A stretch of DNA of 64,000 nt, from assembly GCA_015680685.1 (NCBI GenBank), contig MNCI01004504.1:79409-143408 (forward strand), in the 5' to 3' direction. Source of the DNA: Gnetum montanum (Eukaryota; Streptophyta; Gnetopsida; Gnetales; Gnetaceae). A program made the position numbers and the translations under genes. The notes under the pieces were generated by a model. That model was not told where the DNA came from. It did not search any database and saw only the letters and a program-made list of their open reading frames with translations. Positions 10,216 through 23,135 of the stretch are shown one piece after another; the first letter of the stretch is position 1, and the number at the start of each line of letters is the position of its first letter.

Positions 10216-12599
10216 TTCATAAATTTCCTAAATTTGGATGATCAAAATGAGATGAAATTTATGTGTGTAAGTTGGCTATGAAATGATCTATAGTCTAGAA
10301 TGAAGATCTCAAAGTTTCTTCCTTGATAAAAATGAAAAATTGAATCAAAATTATAGGTGACATTTGAAATTCTAGACTAAATGACTTTGATGTTGAAAAC
10401 CTATAAAAAATTATAAATTTAAGTGTGGTAATATAAATTCTAGAAAAAATTTTACACTTGTTGAGTCTAAATGATGAATAGAAGAGATGGTTATTCATAA
10501 GGTTGACTTGAATTAATGAACTGATGTTGAAAAATAGTTTGGTAGCAATAGAAATTATTGTTGGTGTCAAAAACTACTTTATGGAATATAAATAGGTGTA
10601 GTAACAAGATATTTCTTTTCAAAAATTTACAACAATAGCTTTATTATAGTAAAAGAGATCATTACATCTAGGTATGACCTTGCAATTTATAGAAAATTAT
10701 TGGGACTATACCTGGAAAATTTAAGAAGATATTTCCCATAATGAAAAGTAAAAATTTATGCAAAATAAAGGTGAGTTGGGGTACAAGTAGATTACATTTA
10801 TATATTAACTCAAGAATATAAAGAAAAATATTTTAACTTTAAAACTTTTATCTTCATGTAGATAGTGGAATTATACACTATTGTTAATAGCAACTACCAA
10901 TGAGGTGTCATACAATAGAGGTAATGACACACCAAGTAAAGTAGACATCTAGTTAGGCCACACTAGGTGAGGTAGCACACCAGTAATACTTCATCCTTAA
11001 CTATAACTATAATGCGTCTCCTTACTAAAATACGTCTAGAACTTACAAAATAATATAATGTTATCATTAGATACTTCATCATGTTCCCACAACTAAATTA
11101 ACTAGTTCCTTTGCTTACAATAATAAAACTTGGACTAGACATGGCTTGCCTTGTGACATGAAGGGATTTCATACATTAGAATGTATATAAGAAACTTGTA
11201 TAAAAGTTATTACCTCATTGAAAAAAAGCTAAGAGATGATGGGTAAAGTTGATGTCTTTCTAATATACCTTCCTAAGTTGAAGAATGCATTAGAATACCT
11301 ATGACATGAAACTAGCTAGTTGAGATAATCATAGAAATATAATCATTGAAGTTATTTCTTGAGTGAAGAAAAAGTATTCTTAGGAAACTCTATAGAATTT
11401 TCTCCTTGGTAATGGGCCTTATACAAATAACATTTTCTATCACTATTTCTTATTAATCTAGTTTATCAAGAGGATGTGCTTATGAACTAATTTATTATTC
11501 ACTAAGATCTTATTGATCTCAAAAATTGTAACTAGATAATTAAGATTAGCACATTCAAATTTTCAATTTAAGATATGTTCCACTAGTTTTGGTTCTATTG
11601 TTACTTCCTATCTCAAACATTAGCTATTAAACACTTAAAATCTTTGATCATGATAAAAAAATCATGTAAGTATGTATAAATAACATATCCATGGTAAAAT
11701 AAAATGTGCATGAAAATGATGTAATATATAAATTCAAAGAAAAAAACATGTGAAACACAATCACAGATAAAGGTTATAAGATCAAACATGTAAATAGAAA
11801 ACTTTCAATGTAGTAAAAGCAAAAAAGCATTATAGAGGATAAACAAAAAATTAAATTCAAAAATTGTAATTATATAGCATAAAAGCATTTAACCATAAAT
11901 AATATTTAATATATTTGAAAAATATATATATACATAAATAAAATACTATAAACGATTAAAAATTTAAATTATAATTTAAAAAAGTAGGGTAATTAAAGAA
12001 AAGGTAATGAAAAAAGAGTCATGTATAAACAATTAAACCAATCTTTCAATTTGTCATCTAGCCATGCAAGAGACACCAATTAAGTATTTCATGTAATGCA
12101 ACCACCACCATCTATGCAAGAAATTAGCATTTGTTAAGTTCACTCACATATAATGTTAAGTTGACAAGGATTTACAAGGAGGTCCTTCCCATTGATTAAC
12201 ACTCACGAATAATCAACAACTATTAAGGCATCAACATCAAACACAAGTCCACCCCATTCTCTAATTTATCTTAATTAACTTCCTGTAACACATGATTATA
12301 AATTATAAATGAAATATATGAAGAAAATGGAGAAATTTCATGGATAGAAAAGATAAAAAATAAAATACATCATCACTAAACTCCTAGCCAATCATTCAAT
12401 TATTTCATAGAATTACATTATTATTAACTATACTCCATAAGGGATCATCTACTGATTCCCTTCACTAATGCTTAAATATGTGGTAAGGATAGTGTAGCAC
12501 CCTCCTTGTATGATTTGTGTAGCTTGCCTAGTGATCATGAGCTAATTTAAGATACTGAAAAATCTTCCTAATTTAATTTTTCATGCTCATTACAATATC
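10216..12599. other. No gene seen
   Basis: AT-rich DNA. A 91-codon minus-strand frame at 10295-10570 looks like chance (Ile, Phe, Ser-rich, no motif). About 10900-10990 has a small patch of the CACTAGG/GGTGAGG words. From about 12300 the sequence may already belong to the 3' part of the pol relic that follows. Confidence 0.45.
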
Positions 12600-13330
12600 T
12601 AAATAGATATGCTATTTGTCCTTAATCACATTCCAATGCAAGGAAGTCCTGCAAGGTATCTCATACAAAACCTCATACAATGCTACCTTTAAATTCACCT
12701 TATAGTTGTTGTAGTATGAAAACTATGTTAACAAAAACAAATTATCCCAACTATCTAAAAATTGTAAAGCACAAGACTGAAGCATGTTTTCTAGCACTTG
12801 GATAACTCTCTTAAGCTAAGTTGAACTCATATTCATCTTAGTATCTAGGTTATCCATAAATGCATGCCAAAACTAAGAAGTAAATTTGGCATCATGATTA
12901 AAGACAATCTTGGCAAGAATGTCATCTAATTGTACAATCTCAAAGAAAAATAATTGCATAACACCCTCCATGCTAACTGTAGTCTTCATAGCTAGCAAAT
13001 GGGATGACTTGATTAACTAGTCAACAATAATAAATATAGTATCCTTTCCACCCCTAATGTGAGGAAAACCAATAATGAAATTCATACCAATAACCTTTCA
13101 CATATACTCTAAAATAGTGTGAGGGTACAACTAGCCACCTGGTCATTAGTGCTCAAGTTTAACCTAGTAAGAGATTAAACATCTAGCCATAAATTCTCCA
13201 ATCTACTTCTTTATATCTAAACACTATTATAATCTCTTCAACATTTGGTATATCTTGTTATTGCCTAGATGCATCTAAAGCCTACTAAGATGATCTTTCT
13301 TCAACATATGCTACTGTAAGAAATTAGGCA
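12600..13330 (-). pseudogene. Ty3/gypsy integrase relic (Tekay/Del-like)
   Basis: Minus-strand translation with several frame changes gives the integrase of Tekay/Del-type chromoviruses in order: the Cys-rich end with KVEYQRPGGL, then MDFIIGFPH (first catalytic Asp, family MDF..GLP), a decayed IFIIVD-LIKSSHLL block (family ..VIVDRLTKSAHFL), then a degraded FNHDAKFTS (family ..SDRD..FTS, second Asp), and at the far end the EFxYNNxYxxS block and PYEALYG region in decayed form. Multiple stops make it dead. It lies directly after the RNase H relic. Confidence 0.75.
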
Positions 13331-13479
13331 CACACACTTGATCCTTACAATGAAGCAACCTAAATGCATCAAATTCTATAGAAGAATCACTATATTTCCT
13401 AATGTACTCATACTAAGAATCACACTACTGCTTCACTTAAATCTCACTAATCAACTCAAACTAGATCACTAAATTATGA

Positions 13480-14170
13480 ATCTTACTAGCCACATGGCTT
13501 AATGCATATGTAACAACATTCCTTTTTCATATTCGATATTGAATTATAAAATTGAAATAGACCAATATTTCAATCAACCTCCTCTGATATAGGTTTAACT
13601 ATGGTTGATTCATCAAATACTATAGTCCCTTGTGATCCATCCAAATCATCAACTACTCTTTAAAAAAGTAGTGGCTTCAAACCTTCAAGAAAAACACCAT
13701 CATTTTAAACTTAAGATCAAATATGGAATAGTATGTCTCATGAGGCTTTAGCTATCATAAGGGATAGGACACTACTTTTTCCTCTTACATAAGAAAACAT
13801 GCATAATTTTCTCTTAACACATCAGTACAAATATCAAATGGTTTACTTGGAATAGATAAAATCAAAACAGTCAAGATCAGTCTAGGCTTAAGTTTATCAA
13901 ATGCATCCCAATAACATGAGTCCCTCAAGAAACTAATATCATTCCATAATAACTTCTTGAGGGATGAATTAATTTAGGAGAAATTCTCAATGAATCTCCT
14001 ATAGTAACCTAGCAGCCCAAGAAAGTTGTGAACCTTTCCAACATCCTTGGGAATATGCCAACCTCAAATAACTAATATCTTAGCAAAATCCACCACTGTA
14101 CCTACCTTTAAAATAGTATACCTTAAGAAAATATTATCTTAGAAGATTAGGAAAACAAATGATGTTCTCT
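13480..14170 (-). pseudogene. Ty3/gypsy RNase H relic (Tekay/Del-like)
   Basis: On the minus strand, about 13690-13480 reads DHKGL, then NLYQRRLIEIL..FNFIIQY, then a decayed KRNVVTYALSH. The family has TDHKSLKYLF, ..RRWMEYL.DYDF.I.YHPGKANVVADALSR. The upstream half (13700-14170) is poorer but sits between RT and this block. Stops and frameshifts are frequent. Confidence 0.7.
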
Positions 14171-14179
14171 AAGTATCTA

Positions 14180-14640
14180 CAAAATAGTTCTTAGATGTTA
14201 TTCATGCAAATCATCAAATGAAGAGTATACTAAAATATCATTAATGAACATGATAATAAACTAGTTTAACTATGGTTTTATAATGTTGTTCATGAGGTGC
14301 ATAAATACTACAGGAGCATTAGTGAGTCTAAATGGTAATATCAAGAGATCATACTATTAGTACCTTATCATAAAGGCTATCTTGGAAACATCTTCCTCTC
14401 TAATGCAATCTTGGTGATACCTTGACTTCAAATCTATCTTTAAGAACAATTGAGCTTTTCTCAACTAGTTAAATAAATCATTTATATACTAAAAATAATT
14501 TATTCATCACTATCATCTATTGGTAATTAATTCATAGTCACATATGACCATCCTTTTTCTTTACAAAAAGGATAGAAGCATCCGAAAGAAATTTACTTAG
14601 ATGAATTAGGTCATTATTAAGAAACTCCTAAAGCCAAATC
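14180..14640 (-). pseudogene. Ty3/gypsy reverse transcriptase relic (Tekay/Del-like)
   Basis: Minus-strand translation gives KIDLKSRYHQDCIREEDVSKIAFMIRYG in pieces, then LPFRLTNAPVVFMHLMN, then FIIMFINDILVYSS. The family pattern is KIDLRSGYHQ..IREEDIPKTAF..RYGHYEF.VMPFGLTNAP..FM.LMN and ..VFIDDILVYS. The catalytic pair DD reads ND here, so the first Asp is lost. This region, the protease to its right and the RNase H and integrase to its left form one minus-strand pol gene about 2.7 kb long. Confidence 0.78.
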
Positions 14641-14949
14641 TTTAGTTTTGGTAACTTGATAGGGGAAATATTATATGAATCCTTGAAAATAGGTTCTACA
14701 TTAGCTTTGAGAGAAATCTTAAGCTCAACATCATGCCTTAGAGGTAGACTAGGTAACTCAGAATGAAAAACATTAGAAAACTCATGGGTAATTGGAATCT
14801 AATCAATCTCATACAACTAAGGAAGTTCATTTACTAAAATAGCAAAATAACAATGACCCTTCTACATCAAAAAATGAAAATATATCAAAGATACAAGATC
14901 CAACTTGACCTTTCTTGGCTAGGTATGAACCATCCTTTGAACCTCATCA

Positions 14950-15260
14950 TTTTTCACCATGAAAAGTACCTTTTGATAACTATCCAAGCTTTCCTAATAG
15001 CAAGGATAATATTTCATGTCCAATATCACATCATAGTTCCCAAGGTTCATGATATGGAGATCCCTAAATCAAGTATCATTCTGAATTATTAGGATGGACT
15101 TGTAGCCTTGGTCCACATCAAGCACAAGCCACCAATTGAGCTAATTAAAAAATCTTGATTAAGATACTCATCCACCAAACCTAATTGCTTAACTACTCGT
15201 AGATCAATAAAAGAATGGGTTGCACCAAGATGAAAAAGAATGAAAACCTCCACCACTCTC
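14950..15260 (-). pseudogene. Ty3/gypsy aspartic protease relic (Tekay/Del-like)
   Basis: On the minus strand near 15230-15170 the frame reads LFHLGATHSFIDLRVVKQLG. The retropepsin active site of this lineage is LFDSGATHSFI, so the catalytic Asp is His and the next Ser is Leu. Position just upstream of RT supports the assignment. Remaining sequence toward 14950 is decayed. Confidence 0.7.
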
Positions 15261-15499
15261 AAAATCATCCTGCATAGAAGTAGAAATCGGAATGATAGTT
15301 TCTAATAGAAAATGAGGATTGAGAACTTAAAAGGGGCTTGAATAAGTTTCCTGATTAAAACAAGTTGTAGCCATCAAATTAAATAAAAAATTTATGTCGT
15401 TCCCCAAATTTGGTAGTCCATACTTAGTGGGTAGATTCATTGCATACCTCTATACTTTGTTTCTTTCAAAATGTGGTTTAGAGAATACCTTGACCTTTA

Positions 15500-15790
15500 T
15501 AAGATTTGAGCTCCTCTACAAAGAGTTTCATTGTTGTGAAATATCTTAACCCCATAAGCTCCCAACAAGCTCAAAATGTGTTTTGAAGGGCACCATACCC
15601 TACACCAACTCTAAGCTCACTTTAGATTGCTTTATCACTGCAAAACCACTCAACCCCACAAGGTTCCAATAAGCTCAAAATGTGATTTTAATGACCCCAC
15701 AACCTTTACAAAATTGAGCTCCACTCCAAAGTGTTTTGACACTGCAAAACCACTCAACCCCATTAGGTCCCAACAAGCTCAATGTAAATG
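15500..15790. repeat. Three units of a ~104-bp tandem repeat
   Basis: The words GCAAAACCACTCAACCCC and CAACAAGCTCAAAATGTG recur with a step of 104 bp: TCAAAATGTG starts at 15571 and 15675, and the decayed third copy TCAATGT at 15779. The units also share a GAGCTCC..AAAG..TTT segment. Units 2 and 3 are closest to each other. It lies upstream (in minus-strand sense) of the protease relic, so it may be part of the gag, leader or LTR of that element. Confidence 0.8.
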
Positions 15791-17245
15791 AATTCTTGTA
15801 AGAAGCACATCAACCCTGCAAGGCAATAAGAAAATGAAAAATACATAAGGAAAGAATGTAACTAAAATTACAAGTCCTTGTCTTTGAAGTTCAATTCAAC
15901 ATACAACCAAGCAAATGATGTTACTATGAATAACAAGAATATAATAGCATAGATATGACAATGATTTCTTTGATGTGAACAATGCTTGCTTAATTCCAAG
16001 AATTTGGTATCTTCTTATAGCCTCAGAGTTTCCAAAAACTCCTTGGAATTTATGCAATGGATACCCAACAACTAGTGCAGATGTCTCCTTCAATGTTAGA
16101 ACATCTACGTAAGATTGACATTAATTCATGAGAGAAATCTTGTTAGAAAATGGGACTTCTCTTGTGGGATGTCTATAGAAAGACATCTTCTCTAGTGTTT
16201 ACTATTTTTTGGAGACGTCTCCTCAACTTTTGGGTTTTGTCTTTTGAGGCTTTTTGCCATCAATTTTTCTTCTTACTAGTCCTTGGAGCATAGTCATTTA
16301 ATTTGTGATCTTCATTTTTATCCATTCTCTCATTTATCCATGTGGTCTTCTTTTTGACATCTCATTGTAGATCTCATTTCCTTGAGTACTTAGGTCTTGT
16401 TGTGGATTTATTGTTCATGTCCTACAAACACATTATCCATAGCAAACATTCCATGTTCTCCATTTTCCTTAAGGTTTTTACATACCAAAAGGTCAATAGG
16501 AAATCCATCAATGGATGCTTCATTTGATCAAGAATGGGGTTATGTGTCAATGTTGGATTGCTAGGTCCAGCATCCATCCTCCTAGCATGATCAAATCTAC
16601 TTCTAGCATCTACCATCTCTAGACATAGCAACACAATGAGGGACAAGCAAAACCTACACTCTAATATTATCTTATAACATCCTTCTTCTTAAACATTAAA
16701 TTGAATAGCATTACATTGGGTAAAAGTACTAATGAATGATTGGCCATGATACGGAGTAATGTAATGAATAAATTACCTAGCAAAAGAAATAAAAAAAATC
16801 TATCATGAAGCCATGACCCATAAAAAATGATGAAACTAAACTATGGAAGATAGAAAATACATAAAAATAAAATAATATTAAACATATATGCTAGAAAATA
16901 CATACAAAAAACATGGCAATCTAAACTAATTGAAGAGGGCAACAATGAAACAAGAGAATTCAAATCACCAAGAAAGTCTAACAATTCAAGGGATCTAACT
17001 TAACTATTAAACAGTAATAGAAAGATCATTATTACCAAGTTCTAATGAATTGAATATATTTCAAATAGTATAAGAATAAAGATAACCAATAGAAAAATCT
17101 ACAAACTAACCAATGTTCAAGCCAAGCAATATATACTTATGCAAGATGAATGTCTAGTAACCAAGATTCTAAAATAAAATACAAAATTTTAAATAGAGAT
17201 ACAAGATTCTAACAAAAATTTAAGAAGATTGTGAGCCAAGGAAAC
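15791..17245. other. No gene seen
   Basis: AT-rich stretch with small chance frames. About 16130-16230 contains GACATCTTC/AGACGTCTCC words like those in the chromovirus LTRs at 2188-5813, so it may include LTR debris. The five bases before copy B are GAAAC. Confidence 0.4.
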
Positions 17246-18065
17246 TGATGAACCATGATATTGCATCCATGATATTGGGTCCACGATATTGGAGCCTTCC
17301 AAGTGATATCGAGCATTCGATATTGCAACCTGCCTCATTGCCTATAAATAATAGGTGGGCACACTTGGTTTTGGCAATTAGTCTTAGTCCCTTACCAAAA
17401 CTCTTTCCTTTTTCCCTTTCTAGAGATAGAATTATTTCTGAGTGCCCACAGTAGGAGTCATAAAGTGAATGGATCTTTCTTCGAGCATTGTGTACCTGAG
17501 CACACCTTGTATACAGTAATAAAGATGAACTTTGTAAACCTTGCAACATTCAGAATAGTTTAATTAATGTTATTTGTAGTAATTAATGCTTTCCTTAGTT
17601 AATTAATGTTCTCTCTCTCACCCTGTTAATCTCTCCTAAGTAAGCACACTCAGTATGACCACTTCGAGCATGTGTGGAACACTTGGTAACCTAGTAATGA
17701 TTAGCGTTTGGTAATCCTAATAGTGTGACACTGGTTCAGGATGTGTACAGTAAGTGGGAATGGATGCTGGTGTTAGGACTAGTTAGAGCATAGCCAATTA
17801 GTTAAGTTAAGTTAGTTACTTAATTAGTTCACTTCTCCCTTTGTAGCACTAGGAAATAAAAATATAAAAGCCATAAAAATCATATACATCAAGTTTACTT
17901 AATCATACAATCATGTCATACAAGTAAGCTTGAGAAGACAACGATTGACTAACATGTCCTTGTTCCACAAAAGCGCATAAGCACTTGGTACTTGGAATTC
18001 GACCAGATCGTGCATGTATGCTCATATTCATATGGATGGGCGTAGGGATACCTTGGCACTCATCA
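17246..18065 (+). repeat. 5' LTR of copy B
   Basis: Starts TGATGAACC and ends CACTCATCA. A U3 with several GATATT/GATATC palindromes is followed by TATAAATA at 17343-17350. A polyadenylation-type AATAAA occurs in the ACAGTAATAAAGATGAAC segment near 17515. It contains the family word CACTTCGAGCATG and the segment near the 3' end (GCTCATATTCATATGG) that the 3' LTR of this copy lacks. Confidence 0.9.
17255..17350 (+). promoter_or_regulatory. U3 promoter of copy B 5' LTR: GATATC-type palindromes and TATA box
   Basis: Five decayed palindromes (GATATTGC, GATATTGG, GATATTGG, GATATCG, CGATATTGC) precede TATAAATA at 17343-17350. The intact form in other copies is GCGATATCGC. Function as transcription-factor sites is an inference from position and repetition. 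Confidence 0.6.
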
Positions 18066-18066
18066 T

Positions 18067-18084
18067 TGGCACTATTGTCAGGGA
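18067..18084 (+). other. Primer-binding site, tRNA-Asp type (copy B)
   Basis: One base after the LTR, TGGCACTATTGTCAGGGA aligns with the complement of the plant tRNA-Asp 3' end (TGGCGCCGTTGCCGGGGA, from general knowledge) at 13 of 18 positions. All five differences are C-to-T or G-to-A. Tat/Athila-type elements commonly use this primer. Confidence 0.7.
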
Positions 18085-18204
18085 CCTTTTTTTTTGTGCA
18101 CTAATTGGAACTTAGGAAATATTTCTCATTTTTGGAACGAACCCTTAGGGTTTGTTATCTTACAATTATTAAAAAGAAGATTATTGCACATTAAATAGAC
18201 AATC

Positions 18205-20139
18205 ATGTCTCCTTCTTCTTATGAAAGTGCTTCACCGCCTAGGTCTGATATAGTAAACAATCGGAGGCGTGGTACACATGATGATGATTTGCCAATACCT
18301 CAATAGTTCTATGTGGTATATGTTCATCCCAATGAATATGTACCAAACATTACCTTTATCCTCCATCAGGATGAACAACTGTGTTGGTGAGATTTAGAAG
18401 GTAACATAGTGTTACCTCCTAATCGCTTAGTCTTGAGCATGCTTCTTTGTGCTCTCACACAAATTGGAATGCAACATTTACAAGAAAAATACGTTGTGCT
18501 TGAACAAAATCGAGAGAGTATCAACCCATGGAGGCACAACATCAAAGGGACCTACAATAGGAGAGACATCACAAGTCTATGAAGGGTAAGTGGTCCTAGG
18601 ATGTCCCACACATCTTAAGTGAAAATGAGGATGGTGAACCTACCTCGGGAGGTTTCCCACAAAATGATGTTCCTCCCGTTGACTTTGGTTAAGGGGTTGT
18701 GTATCAAAACCTTCACTCAACCATACATAATCCAATTTTTGTTACCAATGGACACAAAGGGTCTAAAAAAGGAACAAAAATGCATAATAAAGATGGACAT
18801 TCTGATCATAATCGTGAGCGAGGCTGCAACCACCGAAGAGAAGGTAGTAAGCATCATCATGGTGATGGTCCTCCTTATTCTTCACCTTCATCATCTCCTT
18901 CACCCTCTCCTTTAGGATCTAGATGAAGTCATAAGCAAAAATACCTTGAGGATAATAGTAAGTGGAATGAAGGTCACAAACGAAATAGTTGAGAAAGGGG
19001 ATGAGGGAATCCTAGAGAAACTCATCATGAAAGGAGGGAAAGTAGGGAATCACATAGGCATCATAGATGTCATAGAAAGTGCAATCATGATGAACCCCTA
19101 CTTGCCACCTGAAGTATGCTAGACATAACTAAGGCTGTTAGAGTTCCAACAAGGCACCAAAAAGATAGTAGGATTAAGAGATTAGACATGAACAATATCC
19201 CACGATTTGAAGGGGGTTACAATACTGATCCTCAAAATCATCTACAAGCATTTCATGATGCATGTGTCTTAAAAAACATAGAAAATGAATGGTAAAAACT
19301 TAAGGTGTTTCCATAGATAGTGATCAAAGAAATATAAAGTTGGTACTGATCCTTAGAACCAGAATCCATTCGCAGGTGGAGTACCATGTTAGAACTGTTT
19401 AACGATAAGTATCAGACATACTCCCGAGTGTCCAACCTACATAAGCAAATCTAAGGATGGAAACAAGGTGGGCATGAACCCTTGGATGCTACCATGGATC
19501 GATATTATACATAGTTACATTGTTGCCTAGGCCATGGTTACTTGCAAAGGGAATAGCTATGCCATCTCGTAGATGGGCTTAGCCATGAAACTTGAAGAAC
19601 CCTTGGGACCTATGCCCAAGGAAGACTATATAAGCTTAGGATCCATCAAGTACAAATATTATTGGAGCAAGTTGCTAAAGAGGAAGGTGAGTAGAGAGAG
19701 TGCAGAGGAATATAACAGAGATCCTTTTCTCTAAAATAAGGGAGTTAGATTTTATGAGGATGAAGAAGAGTCACCACTTGAAGAGATGGTGAATAGAAAA
19801 AATTTTCTCATTCAAAAACTTGCATTAGAAGTATCGGTAAAGGTGGACCAAATATGGGACTCCATAGATAATAGATTTCAAATAGTTCTCAAAATAGTAG
19901 AGGAGTATAGAGAGCAAGGTAGTGAACAAGAAAAGAGAAAAAAGAGAGAATCGGAATATGCACCCAATAAGGGTAAGGACAAAGTTGCCATCATTGAAGA
20001 GGATGTGGATTCAGATACAGAAAATGATGGTGGATGTGAGATATGCCAATACAACCATCCTAAGGGATGTTACCCTGTAATCTCACATTTGCAGGAGTTT
20101 GGGATGTATGCACTGAAGGTTACCTTATCCTCAAGGTAA
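18205..20139 (+). pseudogene. gag of copy B (disrupted)
   Basis: The likely start is the ATG at 18205 (MSPSSYESASPPR), shared with copies C and E. The N-terminal part reads FYVVYVHPNEYVP and DLEGNIVLPP-like blocks, then an Arg/His/Ser/Pro-rich segment (HRREGSKHHHGDG, SSPSPSP) at about 18830-18925. The Retrotrans_gag core follows at about 19190-19660: NNIPRFEGGY, then decayed W..SLEPESIRRW and YQTYSRVSNL. The last frame, 19786-20139, carries a coiled-coil-like VDQIWDSIDNRFQIVLKIVEE and the Cys-His motif CEICQYNHPKGC (CX2CX3HX3C), which only this copy keeps intact. Stops occur throughout. Confidence 0.8.
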
Positions 20140-20281
20140 CCCAAGATAGTTCTACCAACCCTTGACGTATTATACAAGTGGAACTCCACCATAACCAATT
20201 GAGCAATATCAATAGTGGCAATATCCACAATCATGGGGAATGCCACCACCATGACAATAGTATCCTTACCATCAACCTAAC

Positions 20282-21195
20282 TTGTATGGATATTACATGC
20301 AACAATTGATCTCTCCACATGACTCTACTAGTCACATCACTCCTCAACCTCACTACCAAGCCCATGAGTACTATAGAACTCCTTCTCCTAGGGGTAATGC
20401 TCCACAAACATACTATCCTTCTCATTTGGATACATCTTTTCCATCCATATCTCCATTACCACCTACTCCAACTATGCAGGGTGAGCTCCCTACCCAGCCA
20501 CAGCAACCTAATGCTATGAGGGATGTTAACTCTCACTCTACTATTAGTTCTAACAACCGCATGGAGAAAAGACCTTTCTTTAAAACCAACAGTCCAACTA
20601 AGTCCTTGCAATCACAAGTGGCTGATTCTTCAAATGCCTCACCATCACATGAAACTTTGAAACTCCCTTCAACCCAAAAACTGTGCTTAACAGACATGAT
20701 CATGTTGACTCATGCCATCACAAATTGGATAAAGGCTAGCCATCTCCCTAGGAAATTCTCTAATTCTAGGAGTCCTCTTATATATCTACAAATCATTGGG
20801 AATGAACAGTGCAAGGCTCTTCTAGATTTAGGTTCTAGTGTCAACTTAATCTCCCAAGAAATTTACAAGGCCTGGAACCTGCCTCCACTAAAAAAGAGTA
20901 ACATTTGTCTAGAGTTGGCTGACCAATCCATCACTGTTCCATTAGGACTAGTGGAGGACATTGTTACCACTATTTGCGGATGGTCATATCCAACCGATTT
21001 CCTAGTGATTTAGGTCACAACGGTAAGGGGGACTTCCCAATCATAATTGGAAGAGCATGGCTAAGAACAATTGATGTGCACCTAGGAATCTATGATATTT
21101 CCCTAGAAATATCCAAGGAAAATAAATTTGGAAATATTGAGAAGAAGAAAGTTTCATGCACCGCATATAGTGACATAGGGTGCAATTGCATGTAG
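20282..21195 (+). pseudogene. Gag C-terminal linker and aspartic protease of copy B
   Basis: The frame 20282-21013 starts with a Pro/Ser/Thr-rich linker and ends in the retropepsin: KALLDLGSSVNLISQ (family DxGxxxNLI, with Leu where Ser or Thr is usual), then WNLPPLKKSNICLELADQS and PLGLVEDIV, as in Athila. After a frame change the frame to 21195 gives DFPIIIGRAWLRTID, equivalent to the ..ILGRPWL.. flap end. The catalytic Asp is present, but the polyprotein is broken. Confidence 0.82.
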
Positions 21196-21456
21196 AAGTC
21201 CTAGTTCGTACAACATTTAACATTGCCTGCATGCAACCAGTGTGCACAACTAACCAACATACAAAGATGCATGTATGTGGTAGCCACAAGACAAGAAGGC
21301 GCCCAATGGCTAATAGTTGACCAAGAGAGAAACTCAATGATATGCATGGAACCAATTGAGGGTTTGACTTGCACTTACATCGATAGCATAGATACATTAG
21401 AGCAAGTCCATCACCAACTTCCAAGCCCTAACATTGGAAATATCAACTAGGAAAAG

Positions 21457-22577
21457 TTGGAAATCCCTGATAAGTTTAAACTAGAGCCCCTTGAGTTAAA
21501 ACCATTGCCCAATGGTATGGAATACACATTTCTCAAGAATAGAAAATCAATAATCATTAACACAAAGCTAGCTTCTCAACAAAAGGAAAGACTATTGGAA
21601 ATGGTAAACAAATGGTCGAAAGCCTTTACTTGGTCATATACCAAATTAATTAGAATAGACCCTAGGATATGCCAACATAGAATTTACACTGACCCCTCCA
21701 TGAAGCCTCAAAAACAACCGTAGAGGTGATTAAAACCAAAACTTAAACAAGTGGTTAAGGAAGAAATTGAACAGCTTCTAAAAGCTAGGTTCATTTACCC
21801 CATTGTTGATAGTGAATGGGTCAGTCCCTTAGTCATCGTGCCTACGAAGGGAGATCAATGGAGAGTGTGTATAAACTTCAAGCTACTAAACATGACAACA
21901 TTTAAAGACCACTTTCCATTTCCATTCATCAACCAAGTCTTAGACACCATTGCAGGGCATTTCTACTATAGTTTTCTAGATGAGTACAATGGGTACAAAT
22001 AAATTCAAATAGCCCTAGAAGGCCAAGCCAAGACTACATCACAAGTCCTTGGGGAACATTTGCATACAAAGAGATGTCATTTGGCTTGTGCAATGCTCCT
22101 GCAACATTTCAATGATTAGTTCTAAGTGTATTCCAACAGTAAATAGGAAATGGTGTAGAGGTCTTCATGGATGACTTCTCCACCTAAGGAGTGAACTTTG
22201 ATCAAGCCTTGGACCAGTTAGAGAAAGTACTAAAATGATGTGTAGAAATCAATTTAAGGCTCAACTAGCAAAAAATCCATTTAATGGTCCAAGAAGGTAT
22301 CGTATTAGGGCATAAGATTTCAAAAATAGGGGTAGAGGTAGATCCCAAAAAGATCAAAGTTATCCAAGGAATTACCCATCAACCTAAAACTATAAGAGAT
22401 ATTCAGTCATTCCTTGGACACACTAGCTATTATAGAAGATTCATTGAGAAATTTTCAAAGGTTGCAAAACCATTAGTAGAACTAACAAAAAAGGATGTAC
22501 CTTTCAAATGGACCAGGGAATGTGAACTAGCTTTCCAAACTTTAAAACAGAAGCTTGTAGAAACACCTATACTATAA
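21457..22577 (+). pseudogene. Reverse transcriptase of copy B
   Basis: Three open pieces (21457-21723, 21751-22002, 22284-22577) with stops between them cover the RT. Visible blocks are DPRICQHRIYTDP, EEIEQLLKARFIYPI, SEWVSPLVIVP, WRVCINFKLLN, FKDHFPFPFINQVLD, YYSFLDEYNGY, then out of the long frames the catalytic VFMDDFST near 22150, then VQEGIVLGHKIS and IQSFLGHTSYYRRFIEKFSK, which lead into RNase H. The FMDD box is intact. Order and spacing are as in Athila-type RT. Confidence 0.88.
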
Positions 22578-23135
22578 GCTCCTGACTAGTCCAAACCATT
22601 CCACATAATGACTGACGTGTCCAACTATGCTCTAGGAGCTGTACTTACACAATTAGATGACCAAAAATGACCCTATTATATCCACTATGCAAGTAGGAGT
22701 ATTCTAGTGCACAACTCAACTACACCACAATAGGAAAGGAATTAATGGCTATAGTGTTTGTACTAGATAAGTTTAGGTACTATGTATTAGGCTATAAAGT
22801 TTTTGTACACACAAATCATAATGTAATTTAATTCCTGCTAAATAAAGCAATGGTGAGCCCTACATCATACAATGGCTTGTAATCTTACAAGAGTTCAATC
22901 TTACAATGATTGATTCTAAATGCACTGAGAATGTTGTTGCTGATCATTTATCTCAATTGCAATGGGACAACAAAGAGGATGAATATCCACTTTCTAATCA
23001 CTTTCCTGATGAACTCCTCTTTGCAAGTGTAATAACTAATCAATTGACCATAGAGACAAATTGGTATAGTAGTATTCTCACCTATCTCCTTACACAACAA
23101 ACACCACAAGGGTTAGACATTGAAAAGAAATAACA
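22578..23135 (+). pseudogene. RNase H of copy B
   Basis: Follows RT directly. FHIMTDVSNYALGAVL corresponds to the first catalytic Asp block (..TDAS..A..AVL), with Ala replaced by Val after the Asp. The ELMAIVF..DKFRYYVLGYK block is frameshifted, and the C-terminal ENVVADHLSQLQWDNKEDEY is open at 22906-23133. The VVADHLS signature is diagnostic for Athila-like elements. The frame is interrupted by stops at several points. Confidence 0.8.

Noticed and set aside
10295-10570. 91-codon minus-strand frame
   Set aside because: Ile/Phe/Ser-rich with no motif; no promoter or neighbour supports it.
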